Assembly (NCBI GenBank): GCA_035764045.1
Contig: DASTZX010000290.1
Span: 1-54,850, forward strand
Direction of reading: 5' to 3'
Origin: JAVDCA01 sp035764045
GTDB lineage: Bacteria > Pseudomonadota > Alphaproteobacteria > Rhizobiales > Xanthobacteraceae
DNA: 54,850 nucleotides
Both the position numbers and the translations under genes were made by a program. Positions within the stretch are counted from its first letter, which is position 1. Every line of letters starts with the position of its first letter. The notes beneath the pieces are model-generated. The model had not been told where the DNA came from and did not search any database. It saw only the letters and a program-made list of their open reading frames with translations. This document shows, in pieces, positions 8,523 through 16,854 of this stretch.

Positions 8523-9023
8523 ATGTCCCTGACCGATTTTTCGGAGAGCGAACACGTCAATCCGGTCGACGTGGTCGAGCGCATGGCGGCGACGCACGAC
8601 TGGTCGTTCGCGCGCGCGAGCGAGGACGAGGTCACGCTCGTGGTCGGCGGGAAATGGGCCGATTACCAGGTCTCGTTCACCTGGATGGGCGACATCGAGG
8701 CGCTGCATCTCGCCTGCGCGTTCGAGCTCAGGGTGCCGCCGGCGCGCCGCACCGAGATGATCGAGCTCGCCGCCAAGGTGAACGCGCAGCTCTGGATCGG
8801 TCACTTCGACGTCTGGTTCAACGACGGGCTGATCATGTTCCGCCACGCGCTGCTGCTCACCGGCGGGGTCGCCGCCTCGCGCGCGCAGTGCGAGACCGTG
8901 CTCGGGACCGCGCTCGACGCCTGCGAACGCTACTTCCAGGCGTTCCAGTTCGTCACCTGGGCCGGCAAGAGCGCGAACGAGGCTCTCGACGCCGCCATGT
9001 TCGAGACCTCGGGCGAGGCCTGA
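8523..9023 (+). CDS. YbjN domain-containing protein
   Basis: A 166-residue cytoplasmic protein starting MSLTDFSESEHVNPVDVVERMA. The pattern HDWSFARASEDEVTLVVGGKWADYQVSFTWMGDIEALHLAC followed by LWIGHFDVWFNDGLIMFRHALLL fits the YbjN fold, which resembles a type III secretion chaperone fold. In E. coli YbjN affects motility and stress; the alphaproteobacterial role is unclear to me. The start at 8523 was chosen from the conserved beginning. A GGAGAC lies just upstream. Confidence 0.85.
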   Translation: MSLTDFSESEHVNPVDVVERMAATHDWSFARASEDEVTLVVGGKWADYQVSFTWMGDIEALHLACAFELRVPPARRTEMIELAAKVNAQLWIGHFDVWFNDGLIMFRHALLLTGGVAASRAQCETVLGTALDACERYFQAFQFVTWAGKSANEALDAAMFETSGEA

Positions 9024-9060
9024 GCGCCCTTTCCTCCTCCGATCTTTCCTTGCCGCCGGC

Positions 9061-9127
9061 GCGAATGGCGAGTGGCGAACCGCGAATAGTCATTGCTACT
9101 ATTCGCCGCTCGCAACTCGCTATTCGC
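9061..9127. repeat. 30-bp imperfect inverted repeat upstream of proC
   Basis: The left arm is 9061-9090 and the right arm 9098-9127. About 26 of 30 positions pair around a 7-base loop. The arms are built from degenerate direct units such as GCGAATGGC, GCGAATAG and ATTCGC, so the element also looks internally repetitive. It ends 15 bases before the proC start, so the hairpin would sit in the proC leader. It probably belongs to a dispersed palindromic family. Confidence 0.65.
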
Positions 9128-9141
9128 ATAAGGTATTCGCG

Positions 9142-9966
9142 ATGACCGAAGCATCGCTCGACGATTTCGCCGGCACGCTGGTGCTGGTCGGCGCGGGGAA
9201 GATGGGCGGCGCCATGCTCGAGGGCTGGCACCGGCTGGGGCTGAAGTTCGACAAGGTGGCCGTGATCGAGCCGCAGCCGACACCGGAGATCATGGCGCTC
9301 GGCCAGCGCGGGCTGCGCATCAATCCGGCCCTCGACACCATCGCGGCAGCCGCGATCGTGATCGCGGTCAAGCCGCAGAGCGCCCCGCAAGCGCTCCCCG
9401 CCCTCAAGCCGATGATCCGCCACGACACGGTCGCGATCTCGATCATGGCGGGCCGCACGCTGGCGTTCCTGGAGAAGGCGCTGCCCGGCGCCGCGCTGGT
9501 GCGCGCCATGCCGAACACGCCGGCCGCGGTCGGCCGCGGCATCACGGTGGCGGTCCCGAATGCCCGGGTGAGCCGCGCGCAGCGCGATCTCGCGCACCGG
9601 CTCCTGGCCGCCGCCGGCGCGGTCGAATGGGTGGGCGACGAAGCCTTGATGGATGCGGTGACGGCGGTGTCGGGCTCGGGCCCGGCCTATGTCTTTCTCC
9701 TGGTGGAAAGCCTGGGCCGCGCCGGGGCGGCGGCCGGCCTGCCGCCCGACCTCGCGGCCCGGCTTGCCCGCGCAACCGTAGCCGGCGCAGGCGAGCTCCT
9801 GTACCGTTCGCCGCTCGAGGCCGGCGCGCTGCGCGAGAACGTCACCTCGCCGGGCGGCACGACCGCGGCCGCGCTCGAGGTGCTGATGGGCCGCGAGGGG
9901 CTAGATGCCGTGATGAAACGCGCGGTTGTGGCCGCCACGCGGCGCTCGCGCGGGCTCGCAGGCTAG
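9142..9966 (+). CDS. proC: Pyrroline-5-carboxylate reductase
   Basis: A 274-residue enzyme for the last step of proline synthesis, reducing 1-pyrroline-5-carboxylate with NAD(P)H. The Rossmann motif LVGAGKMGGAM is at about residues 14-24, and VIAVKPQ follows later. MPNTPAAVGRG (about 121-131) and the family signature SGSGPAYVFLLVES (about 177-190) are present, as is the C-terminal helix ENVTSPGGTTAAALEVL. The length is normal. The start codon follows the inverted repeat closely. Confidence 0.97.
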   Translation: MTEASLDDFAGTLVLVGAGKMGGAMLEGWHRLGLKFDKVAVIEPQPTPEIMALGQRGLRINPALDTIAAAAIVIAVKPQSAPQALPALKPMIRHDTVAISIMAGRTLAFLEKALPGAALVRAMPNTPAAVGRGITVAVPNARVSRAQRDLAHRLLAAAGAVEWVGDEALMDAVTAVSGSGPAYVFLLVESLGRAGAAAGLPPDLAARLARATVAGAGELLYRSPLEAGALRENVTSPGGTTAAALEVLMGREGLDAVMKRAVVAATRRSRGLAG

Positions 9967-10050
9967 ATCCGACGGCGGCCGACCGGCCCTGGCAGCGGGG
10001 CAATCGCCATCCTACATTTTGCGGGAGACAAGACCGCAAAGGAGGACGCC

Positions 10051-10755
10051 ATGGCTCGGAGGCCTGCCCGCGCGAGACCCGCTCCGCCCCCACCCCCGAC
10101 CGGCACCGACCGGGAGCGCATCATTGCCGCCTTCATGGCCCTGCTGGCCGAGAAGCGCTTCGAAGCGATCGATCTCGGCGAGGTGGCGGAACGCGCCGAC
10201 GTGTCGCTCGCGGCGTTGCGTGGCGAGTTCGGCTCGACGCTCGCGATTTTCGCCGCGCACGTGAAGGCGATCGACCGCGCGGTGCTCGCCGGCGGCGAAG
10301 GCGACATGTCGGAGGAGCCGCCGCGCGAGCGGCTGTTCGACGTGCTGATGCGGCGCATCGAGCTCCTGGCGCCCCACAAGGAGGCGATCCACTCGCTGTT
10401 GCGCTCGGTTCGCCACGATCCTCCCCTCGCCCTCGCGCTCAATGCAATCACGGTGCGCTCGCAGCAGTGGATGCTCACCGCGGCCGATATCCACGCCTCC
10501 GGCCCGCGCGGCTTCGTGCGCGCGCAGGGGCTCGCGCTGTTGTGGTCGCGCGTGTTGCGCACCTTCGTGCGCGACGAGGACGAAGGCCATGCCCGCACCA
10601 TGGCGGCACTCGACCGCGAGCTCGGCCGCGGCGCGCGCTGGATCGGCTTCATCGACGATCTCTGCCGTTTCGTGCCGCGCTGCCGGCCGCGGCGACGTCA
10701 CCGCCGCGATTGGGACGAGGAGCCCGACGACGACGAGCGGACGGTCACGGCTTAG
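10051..10755 (+). CDS. TetR/AcrR-like transcriptional regulator
   Basis: A 234-residue protein with a basic, proline-rich N-terminal tail (MARRPARARPAPPPPP). Residues about 20-65 then form a TetR-type helix-turn-helix (RERIIAAFMALLAEKRFEAIDLGEVAERADVSLAAL split across the helices). The C-terminal domain is helical and has no family I can name; the last residues are very basic. A COQ9-type relative, which shares a TetR-like N-terminus, is an alternative. The RBS AAGGAGG lies 7-8 bases before the ATG. Confidence 0.8.
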   Translation: MARRPARARPAPPPPPTGTDRERIIAAFMALLAEKRFEAIDLGEVAERADVSLAALRGEFGSTLAIFAAHVKAIDRAVLAGGEGDMSEEPPRERLFDVLMRRIELLAPHKEAIHSLLRSVRHDPPLALALNAITVRSQQWMLTAADIHASGPRGFVRAQGLALLWSRVLRTFVRDEDEGHARTMAALDRELGRGARWIGFIDDLCRFVPRCRPRRRHRRDWDEEPDDDERTVTA

Positions 10756-10815
10756 CGCATGGTCGCGACAACCGCGGAATGGTTGTCGTCCGAGGATTGG
10801 CTTCAACGGTAGGCT

Positions 10816-11373
10816 TCAGGACTTCCCGCGCTGCGCGCCCTCGAACAGCGGCAGCGTGCCTTCGACCTGCGCGCCCTCGATCGCCAGCAGGCGGAGCTTG
10901 GTCGCAATGCCGCCGGCCGCCGAGAAGCCACCGGTCTTGCCGCCCGCCGCAACCACACGGTGGCATGGCACGATCGGCGCGAAGGGATTTTGTCCCATCG
11001 CCTGGCCGACCTCGCGCGCGTCGCTTTCGCCGAGCCGCTTCGCAATCTCGCCGTAGCTCATGGTCGCGCCGGGCGGAATGGTGCGGGCGATCGCATAGAT
11101 TTTTGCGTTGAACCCCGGAACGCCGTCCATGTCGAGCGCGACGTCCGAGAGATCGTCGGTCGCGCCCCGCAGCAGTCCGACCAGGCGTTCGATTACGCAT
11201 TGCACCGCAGGCGGCGGTGCCTGCTCGGCCGCGCCCGGACACCGCCGCAGCAGCAGCGCCCGCATGCGGCGCTCGTCGGCCGGCAGGCACGAGGCGACGA
11301 TGCCCCGCTCGTTCCAGGCGATGCCGCAACGCCCGATGGCCGTGTCGAAGAGTGCAAAGCCGCGATCCGTCAT
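10816..11373 (-). CDS. ogt: Methylated-DNA--protein-cysteine methyltransferase
   Basis: A 185-residue suicide DNA-repair protein that transfers the alkyl group from O6-alkylguanine to its own Cys. The active-site motif is IVPCHRVV with Cys at about residue 137. It is preceded by the DNA-binding wing (TMSYGEIAKRLGESDAREVGQAMGQNPF region) and followed by GGFSAAGG. The frame is open to 11577, but MTDRGFALFDTAIG at 11373 is the plausible start. No Ada-type regulatory domain is fused. Confidence 0.93.
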   Translation of the reverse strand: MTDRGFALFDTAIGRCGIAWNERGIVASCLPADERRMRALLLRRCPGAAEQAPPPAVQCVIERLVGLLRGATDDLSDVALDMDGVPGFNAKIYAIARTIPPGATMSYGEIAKRLGESDAREVGQAMGQNPFAPIVPCHRVVAAGGKTGGFSAAGGIATKLRLLAIEGAQVEGTLPLFEGAQRGKS

Positions 11374-11452
11374 GCCCTGAATGTAGCAAGCGAGCCGGCC
11401 CGCCGCAGCCGGGCTCACGCGGACTTGAGGTGTTTCGCCCACCCGCGCGCGG

Positions 11453-12841
11453 TCAGACCGGCACCCGCACGGCGGCGCGCAGTCCGCCGAGCGGGCTCTC
11501 GCCGAGCGTGATGTCGCCGCCGTGCGAACGTGCGATGTCGCGCGCGATGGCGAGGCCGAGCCCCGTGCCGCCCTCATCCTGATTGCGCGCGTCGTCGAGG
11601 CGCAGGAACGGCTTGAAGACGTCCTCGCGCAGATGGAGCGGAATGCCGGGGCCGTCGTCGTCGACCGTCACCGTGAGCCAGCGATGGTCGCGATGACCGG
11701 TGATGGCGATCGCATCGGCGAAGCGCGCCGCATTCGATACCAGGTTGGCGAGGCAGCGCTTCAAGGCGTTCGGCCGCACGGTCACCACCGGATAGCCGTG
11801 GAACACCACGGTGGTGTTGTGGCCGTGGCGCTCGGCATCGGCCTTGAGCTCCTCGAGAAAGGCCTCCATGTCGGTCGGCGACGCCTGCTCGCCGCCGTCC
11901 CCGCGCGCGAAGGCGAGATAGGCCTCGAGCATGCGGCCCATCTCGTCGACGTCGCGCTTCATCGCCTCCGCTTCCGCCGAATCGCCGATCAGCGCGAGCT
12001 CGAGCTTGAAGCGGGTGAGAACGGTGCGCAGGTCGTGCGAGACGCCCGCCAGCATGGTGGTGCGCTGGTCGATGGTGCGCTCGACCCGCGCCTTCATCTC
12101 GATGAAGGCGGAGGCGGCGCGGCGCACCTCGCGCGCGCCGCGCGGCCGGAAGTTCGGCACGTCGCGGCCCTTGCCGAAGCTTTCGACCGCCTCGGTGAGG
12201 CGCAGAATCGGCCGGATCTGGTTGCGCAGGAACAGGATCGCCACGGTGAGCAGGACCAGCGACGTGCCGACCATCCAGAGCAGGAAGATCTGCGAGTTCG
12301 ACGCATAGGCGGCGCTGCGGCGCGCGAACACGCGCATCACCGCATCGTCGAGCCGGATGCGGATCTCGACCAGCGAGGAATTCCCCACCGTGTCGATCCA
12401 GAACGGGCGACCGATCTGCTTGCGCAGCTCCTCCGACAGCGCCTGGTCGAGCAGCGAGAAGAACGGTTTCGGGCCGATCGGCGGCAGGTCGCTTGCCGGA
12501 AGGAAGTCGACCTGCATCCCGAGCCGCTCGGCCGCGATGCGGCGGATCTGGCTCCTCTCGGCGTCCTGCGGATAGACCTTGTAGATTTCGATCAGCGCCG
12601 CGATGTCCTGGGTGACGGCGGCCGAGAGGCGGCGCGTGACCGTGTTCCAGTGGCGCTCCATGAACACGAAGGCGACCACCGACTGCAGCACCACCATCGG
12701 CACGATGATGATCAGCAGCGAGCGGGCGTAGAGCCCGGTCGGCATCAGGCTCTTGAACCAGCCGCCGACCCGGTCCCAGACGTCGAAGACGCGCTGCGCC
12801 GCGGTGCGCAGATGGGCGAGCCCGGTGTCGATCGTCGTCAT
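11453..12841 (-). CDS. Sensor histidine kinase, EnvZ-like
   Basis: A 462-residue membrane kinase. TM1 is at about residues 41-62 and TM2 at about 185-205, enclosing a periplasmic sensor of about 120 residues. HAMP is at about 206-255. The HisKA box is GVSHDLRTVLTRF with phospho-acceptor His at about 269. The ATPase N, G1 and G2 boxes are NLVSNAARFAD, DDGPGIP and GGTGLGLAIA. Its start overlaps the response-regulator stop by 4 bases, so the pair is coupled. The likely role is envelope or osmotic sensing, by analogy only. Confidence 0.95.
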   Translation of the reverse strand: MTTIDTGLAHLRTAAQRVFDVWDRVGGWFKSLMPTGLYARSLLIIIVPMVVLQSVVAFVFMERHWNTVTRRLSAAVTQDIAALIEIYKVYPQDAERSQIRRIAAERLGMQVDFLPASDLPPIGPKPFFSLLDQALSEELRKQIGRPFWIDTVGNSSLVEIRIRLDDAVMRVFARRSAAYASNSQIFLLWMVGTSLVLLTVAILFLRNQIRPILRLTEAVESFGKGRDVPNFRPRGAREVRRAASAFIEMKARVERTIDQRTTMLAGVSHDLRTVLTRFKLELALIGDSAEAEAMKRDVDEMGRMLEAYLAFARGDGGEQASPTDMEAFLEELKADAERHGHNTTVVFHGYPVVTVRPNALKRCLANLVSNAARFADAIAITGHRDHRWLTVTVDDDGPGIPLHLREDVFKPFLRLDDARNQDEGGTGLGLAIARDIARSHGGDITLGESPLGGLRAAVRVPV

Positions 12842-13545
12842 CGCGACACCACGAGCCGGTAGCCGACGCCGCGCACCGTCTGCAGGAACAGCGGATTGGC
12901 GGGATCGGTCTCGATCTTGCGGCGCAGGCGGTTGACCTGCACATCGACCGCGCGCTCCCCCGGCGAGGCGCCGTTGCCGGCGAGCGCGAGCCGCGTCACC
13001 GTCTCGCCCGGCGCCGCGGCCAGCATCCGCAGCATGTCGCGCTCGCGGTCGGTGAGATGCACGACCTCCTCGCCGCGGCGCAGCTCGCCGCGCGCGATGT
13101 GGAACAGGAACGGCCCGAAGCGCGCCGATTCCACCGCCGGCGCCGGCGGCGGGCTCGCGCGCTTGAGGATATTGGCGATGCGCAGCGACAGCTCGCGCGG
13201 CTCGAACGGCTTGGCCAGGTAGTCGTCGGCCCCGATCTCGAGCCCGGCGATGCGGCTTTCCTTCTCGGCGCGCGCAGTGAGCATCAGGATCGGCACCGCC
13301 GAGGCGCTGCGGATCGATTTTGCGAGATCGAAGCCGGTCTCGCCCGGCATCATCACGTCGAGGATGAGCATGTCGAAACGCAGCCCATCGAGCGTGGCGC
13401 GGGCCGCGGCCGCGGTGTCCGCCGTCGTCACCCGATAGCCCTCGCCATGCAGGAAGCGCGACAGCAGATCGCGGATGCGCCGGTCGTCGTCGACCACCAG
13501 CAGGTGGGGCGCATCATCGGCCAGCGTCGCAAGGCGGGCGGACAT
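12838..13545 (-). CDS. OmpR-family response regulator
   Basis: A 235-residue regulator. The receiver domain covers about 13-125, with the acidic pair DD at 19-20, phospho-acceptor Asp at about 63 (MLILDVMMPGETG) and Lys in LAKPFEPREL. A winged-helix DNA-binding domain covers about 140-232, with DVQVNRLRRKIETDP and VRGVGYRLV. It is upstream of and overlaps the histidine kinase gene (ATGA), and is its evident partner. The promoter should lie in the 35-base gap after the MarR gene, or the unit may read on from that gene. Confidence 0.95.
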   Translation of the reverse strand: MSARLATLADDAPHLLVVDDDRRIRDLLSRFLHGEGYRVTTADTAAAARATLDGLRFDMLILDVMMPGETGFDLAKSIRSASAVPILMLTARAEKESRIAGLEIGADDYLAKPFEPRELSLRIANILKRASPPPAPAVESARFGPFLFHIARGELRRGEEVVHLTDRERDMLRMLAAAPGETVTRLALAGNGASPGERAVDVQVNRLRRKIETDPANPLFLQTVRGVGYRLVVSR

Positions 13546-13580
13546 GGTCCCCTGTGATCCTCCCCTCGCTCCCCGCCCGG

Positions 13581-14123
13581 TCAGCCGCGCGGCCGGCGCC
13601 CGCGCTCGCCGCGGTCGATCAGACGCAAGACCCGCTCGCGTCCTTCGGCGTCGATCATGCCGGTGAGGAATTTGCGCGCCGCCTCATGGCCGCCGGCCCC
13701 GCTCTCGCTCAGCGCTCGCACGATGCGCGCGGTCTGCAGCCGGGCGAGCCGCAACGCGAGCTCCGCCCCCTTCGGGGTCGCGTAGAGAAGCCGTTGGCGA
13801 CGGTCGCGCTCGCCCTCCTTCTGCTCGATATAGCCCTGATCGATGAGCTGCTTCAGCACCCGTCCCAAGGATTGTTTGGTGATGCGCAGGATGTCGAGCA
13901 GGGCCGCGACCTTCATGCCGGGATTGCGGTTGACGAAATGCAGCACCCGGTGATGGGCGCGGCCGAAGCCGAATTTCGCCAGCGCCTCGTCGGGATCGCC
14001 GACGAAATCGCGATAGGCGAAAAACAACAGCTCGATCAGGTCCCACACCGGCTCGGCGCCGGTCCGCTCCTCGGCATCGGCTGGCGCGGGCCGGCGGGCG
14101 GCGGTCGCATTTATGTCAGCCAT
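13581..14123 (-). CDS. MarR family transcriptional regulator
   Basis: A 180-residue MarR-type protein. The winged helix spans about 55-125: VAALLDILRITKQSLGRVL is the helix-turn-helix and EKEGERDRRQRLLYATPKG-like residues form the beta wing (EGERDRRQRLLYATPKG). It is divergent from the aminotransferase gene. A perfect 7-bp-arm palindrome covers its own start codon, which suggests autoregulation. It lies 35 bases upstream of the two-component genes on the same strand. Its ligand and targets are unknown. Confidence 0.9.
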   Translation of the reverse strand: MADINATAARRPAPADAEERTGAEPVWDLIELLFFAYRDFVGDPDEALAKFGFGRAHHRVLHFVNRNPGMKVAALLDILRITKQSLGRVLKQLIDQGYIEQKEGERDRRQRLLYATPKGAELALRLARLQTARIVRALSESGAGGHEAARKFLTGMIDAEGRERVLRLIDRGERGRRPRG

Positions 14124-14132
14124 GTTGACATA
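14112..14132. promoter_or_regulatory. Palindromic operator candidate of the MarR gene
   Basis: TATGTCA (14112-14118) and TGACATA (14126-14132) form perfect 7-bp arms around 7 bases. The palindrome spans the complement of the MarR start codon (14121-14123). On the plus strand it also contains a TTGACA (14125-14130) that could be a -35 box for the aminotransferase gene. The size and symmetry fit a MarR dimer site. Confidence 0.55.
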
Positions 14133-14329
14133 TTTTCGTCGATTTGTTACTCAATACCGCGCTTTGGCGAAACGATTGTGCTCGCGGTCCCGGCAGTGGC
14201 CGGCGGTTTGCGCCCGCCTCAGGAGCGTGGTCTCATGGACCCGCCCCAACCATAACGGGACTTGCGAGCCGACGCAAAAGCGCCGAATGAACGGCGGATT
14301 GGCGGCGCGCGCCGCCCAAGGAGACTGCG

Positions 14330-15220
14330 ATGACGGTGCCCTTTGACCAACTTCCCGGCGTGATCTGGTTCGACGGCAAGCTCGTTCCGGGGCCCGAGGC
14401 ACAGATCCATGTGCTGACCCACGGGTTGCACTACGCGAGCTGCGTGTTCGAGGGCGAGCGGGCCTATTCGGGCGTCATCTTCAAGTCCACCGCCCATTCC
14501 GAGCGGCTGAAGAACTCGGCCAACGTCCTCGACTTCGAGATTCCCTACAGCGTCGCCGAGATCGATGCGGCGAAGCGCCTGGTGGTGGAGCGCAACGGCA
14601 TGGCGAACGCCTATGTGCGGGCGATCGCCTGGCGCGGCTCCGAGCAGCTCGGCGTCTCGGCGCAGAGCAACAAGATCCATCTCGCGATCGCCGACTGGGA
14701 ATGGCCGAGCTACTTCGATCCGGCCCAGCGGCTCAAGGGCATCCGGCTCGACCTCGCCGACTATCGCCGGCCGGACCCGAAGACCGCGCCCTGCCTCGCC
14801 AAGGCGGCCGGCCTCTACATGATCTGCACCATCTCGAAGCACCGGGCCGAGCGCAAAGGCTATGCGGACGCGCTGATGCTCGATTGGGAAGGTCGCGTCG
14901 CCGAGTGCACCGGCGCCAACGTCTTCTTCATCCGCGACGGCAAGATCCACACCCCGATCGCCGACTGCTTCCTCGACGGCATCACGCGCAAGACCGTCAT
15001 CGCGCTCGCCAAGAAACGCGGCATCGAGGTGATCGAGCGCCGCATCATGCCGGACGAGCTGACCGGCTTCTCCGAATGCTTCATCACCGGCACCGCCGCC
15101 GAGGTCACCCCGGTGTCGGAGATCGCGCAATGGCGCTTCACGCCCGGCACGATCAGCAAGTCGCTGATGGAGGACTACAGCGCCGAGGTGCTGCCGAAGG
15201 GCAAGGCTGCGGCAGCGTGA
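14330..15220 (+). CDS. ilvE: Branched-chain amino acid aminotransferase
   Basis: A 296-residue class IV PLP aminotransferase for Val, Leu and Ile synthesis or breakdown. Diagnostic segments are WFDGKLVPGPEAQIHVLTHGLHYASCVFEG (about 10-40, in pieces), the Lys-bearing RRPDPKTAPCLAKAAGLY, and the PLP phosphate motifs ECTGANVFF and FITGTAAEVTPV. The RBS AAGGAG lies 8-9 bases before the ATG. The gene is monocistronic and divergent from MarR. A palindromic repeat follows the stop by 12 bases and may end transcription. Confidence 0.95.
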   Translation: MTVPFDQLPGVIWFDGKLVPGPEAQIHVLTHGLHYASCVFEGERAYSGVIFKSTAHSERLKNSANVLDFEIPYSVAEIDAAKRLVVERNGMANAYVRAIAWRGSEQLGVSAQSNKIHLAIADWEWPSYFDPAQRLKGIRLDLADYRRPDPKTAPCLAKAAGLYMICTISKHRAERKGYADALMLDWEGRVAECTGANVFFIRDGKIHTPIADCFLDGITRKTVIALAKKRGIEVIERRIMPDELTGFSECFITGTAAEVTPVSEIAQWRFTPGTISKSLMEDYSAEVLPKGKAAAA

Positions 15221-15231
15221 GCTGAGTGAGC

Positions 15232-15308
15232 GTAGGGTGGGCAAAGGCGCGTAGCGCCGTGCCCACGCGGAGAAGAAAGGTGGGCACGCTTCGCTTTGCC
15301 CACCCTAC
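15232..15308. repeat. GTAGGGTGGGCAAAG palindromic repeat, short copy
   Basis: A perfect 15-bp inverted repeat bounds the element (15232-15246 and 15294-15308). Inside it, CGTGCCCAC (15258-15266) pairs with GTGGGCACG (15280-15288). A longer copy of the same family is at 39973-40125. It lies between the convergent ilvE and moaE genes and could act as a bidirectional terminator. Elements of this kind are widespread in Bradyrhizobium-type genomes, as far as I recall. Confidence 0.85.
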
Positions 15309-15325
15309 GATGCCCTGAGATTTCC

Positions 15326-15820
15326 CTACTCCGCGGCGTCGCGCTCGCTCGGCCGGTCCCAGCGCTCGGCCGCAGCGTCGTCCGCCTCCTTGGCGTCGAC
15401 CCAGGCGGCCCCGTCGGGCCGTTCCTCCTGTTTCCAGAACGGCGCCCGCGTCTTGAGATAGTCCATCAGGAACTCGGCCGCCGCGAAGGCGGCCTCGCGA
15501 TGGGCCGCGGCGGTCACCACCAGCACGATGTTGTCGCCGGGCACGAGCCGGCCGTAGCGATGGATGACGGTGACGCCGAGCACCGGCCAGCGCGCCTGCG
15601 CCTCCGCGACGTGGCGCGCGATCTCCTCCTCCGCCATTCCGGGATAGTGCTCGAGCGTGAGCGCCGCGACGCCGTGCCCGGCCTCCTGGTCGCGGCAGAT
15701 TCCCGCGAAGGTGACCACGGCGCCGACATCCGTTCGCCCGCGCGCGATTTGCGCGGCCTCGGCGCCGGCGTCGAAATCCTCGCGTTGCAGCCGGATCGTG
15801 ACGGTTGCGGCCTTGTTCAT
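15326..15820 (-). CDS. moaE: Molybdopterin synthase catalytic subunit MoaE
   Basis: A 164-residue large subunit of molybdopterin synthase, which puts two sulfurs into precursor Z to make molybdopterin. GAVVTFAGICRD near residue 33, LTLEHYPGMAEEEI, and the active-site region HRYGRLVPGDNIVLVVTAAAHR followed by KTRAPFWKQE are all present. The C-terminus carries an acidic/Ala tail beyond WVDAK. It is downstream of moaD, the usual partner, separated by 61 bases that contain half of a palindromic repeat. Confidence 0.95.
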   Translation of the reverse strand: MNKAATVTIRLQREDFDAGAEAAQIARGRTDVGAVVTFAGICRDQEAGHGVAALTLEHYPGMAEEEIARHVAEAQARWPVLGVTVIHRYGRLVPGDNIVLVVTAAAHREAAFAAAEFLMDYLKTRAPFWKQEERPDGAAWVDAKEADDAAAERWDRPSERDAAE

Positions 15821-15836
15821 CGGTCCACCCGTCGGG

Positions 15837-15862
15837 CTAATGTCCCGAGTGCGAAGTTCGCA
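15837..15862. repeat. Half copy of the CTAG-ended hairpin repeat
   Basis: These 26 bases match the left arm of the element at 19571-19596 at about 22-23 positions, with the shared core TGTCCCGA and CGAAGTTCGCA. No matching right arm follows. The piece sits between moaE and moaD and splits an otherwise compact operon. It is best read as a decayed remnant. Confidence 0.55.
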
Positions 15863-15881
15863 GGCACTCGTGTCGCATGCG

Positions 15882-16139
15882 CTAACCGCCCGTCATCGGC
15901 GGAAAGAACGCGATCTCGCGCGCCCCCGCAAGTCCTGCATCCGGCCGCGCATGCAAGCGATCGATCGCGGCGCGCACCACCTTCGGGTTCTCGAACGCAT
16001 GGGCGTATTCCTCGCCCCGCCCGGCCAGCCAGGCGACGAGGTCACCGACGGTGCGCAGCTCCGCCGGCAGATCGACGACCTCCTCGGTCTTGCCGATCCG
16101 CTCGCGCACCCAGGCAAAATAGCGAAGCGTCACGCTCAT
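15882..16139 (-). CDS. moaD: Molybdopterin synthase sulfur carrier subunit MoaD
   Basis: An 85-residue ubiquitin-like protein that carries the thiocarboxylate sulfur to MoaE. It begins MSVTLRYFAWVRERIGKTEE and ends with the required Gly-Gly (FFPPMTGG). Its start overlaps the pgsA stop in an ATGA junction, so pgsA-moaD-moaE form one unit. The apparent longer frame upstream is the shadow of pgsA in another frame. Confidence 0.94.
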   Translation of the reverse strand: MSVTLRYFAWVRERIGKTEEVVDLPAELRTVGDLVAWLAGRGEEYAHAFENPKVVRAAIDRLHARPDAGLAGAREIAFFPPMTGG

Positions 16140-16768
16140 TCGTCGATCAGATGCCGCACGCCGGCGCGGAAGTAATCCCAGCCGGTATATAGGGTCACGA
16201 GGGCCGAAAGCCATAAGAGTCCGATCCCGAACTCGGTGATCACGAAGCTCGGGCGCGCGAGGAGCTGGCTCATGGCCTCGTCGCCGGCTTGGCCCGCAAG
16301 CAGGAAGCCGACGGCGACGAGCTGGACCGTGGTCTTCCACTTGGCGAGCTGGGTCACCGGCACGCTGACCCGCAGCTCGGCGAGGTATTCGCGCAGGCCC
16401 GACACCAGGATCTCGCGGCACAGAATCACGATCGCGGCCCACACCGTCCATCCCTTGATGGTGCCGTCCACCGCCAGCATCAGCAGGCAGGACGCGACCA
16501 GGAGCTTGTCGGCGATCGGATCGAGCATGCGTCCGAAGGTCGACTGCTGGCCCCACATGCGGGCGAAGTAGCCGTCGAGAAAGTCGGTGATGCCGGCCGC
16601 GATGAACACCGCGACCGCGGCCCAGCGCAGCCAGAGCGCGCCGCCGAGGATCGCCTGCCAGTAGATGCAGCCGACCACCACCGGAACCGCCGCGATCCGC
16701 CCGTAGGTCAGGATATTGGGCAGCGCCAGCGGCCGGGCCGGAACATGGCGGCGCGCGGTCACATCCAT
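16136..16768 (-). CDS. pgsA: CDP-diacylglycerol--glycerol-3-phosphate 3-phosphatidyltransferase
   Basis: A 210-residue inner-membrane enzyme that makes phosphatidylglycerol phosphate, the precursor of phosphatidylglycerol, which is the lipid donor for Lgt. The CDP-alcohol phosphotransferase motif is complete: DGYFARMWGQQSTFGRMLDP then IAD, near residues 63-86. About four to five membrane helices are visible. MDVTARRHVPARPLALPNILTYGR at 16768 is preferred over the longer 16843 start because the family begins near this point. Confidence 0.94.
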   Translation of the reverse strand: MDVTARRHVPARPLALPNILTYGRIAAVPVVVGCIYWQAILGGALWLRWAAVAVFIAAGITDFLDGYFARMWGQQSTFGRMLDPIADKLLVASCLLMLAVDGTIKGWTVWAAIVILCREILVSGLREYLAELRVSVPVTQLAKWKTTVQLVAVGFLLAGQAGDEAMSQLLARPSFVITEFGIGLLWLSALVTLYTGWDYFRAGVRHLIDE

Positions 16769-16854
16769 GCCCGCACAATAGCCGCACCGCACCGTTTGCA
16801 ACAACCCCGCACCACGCTTGTCCGCCGCGCCGGCCTTCGCCACAGTGACGCGGC

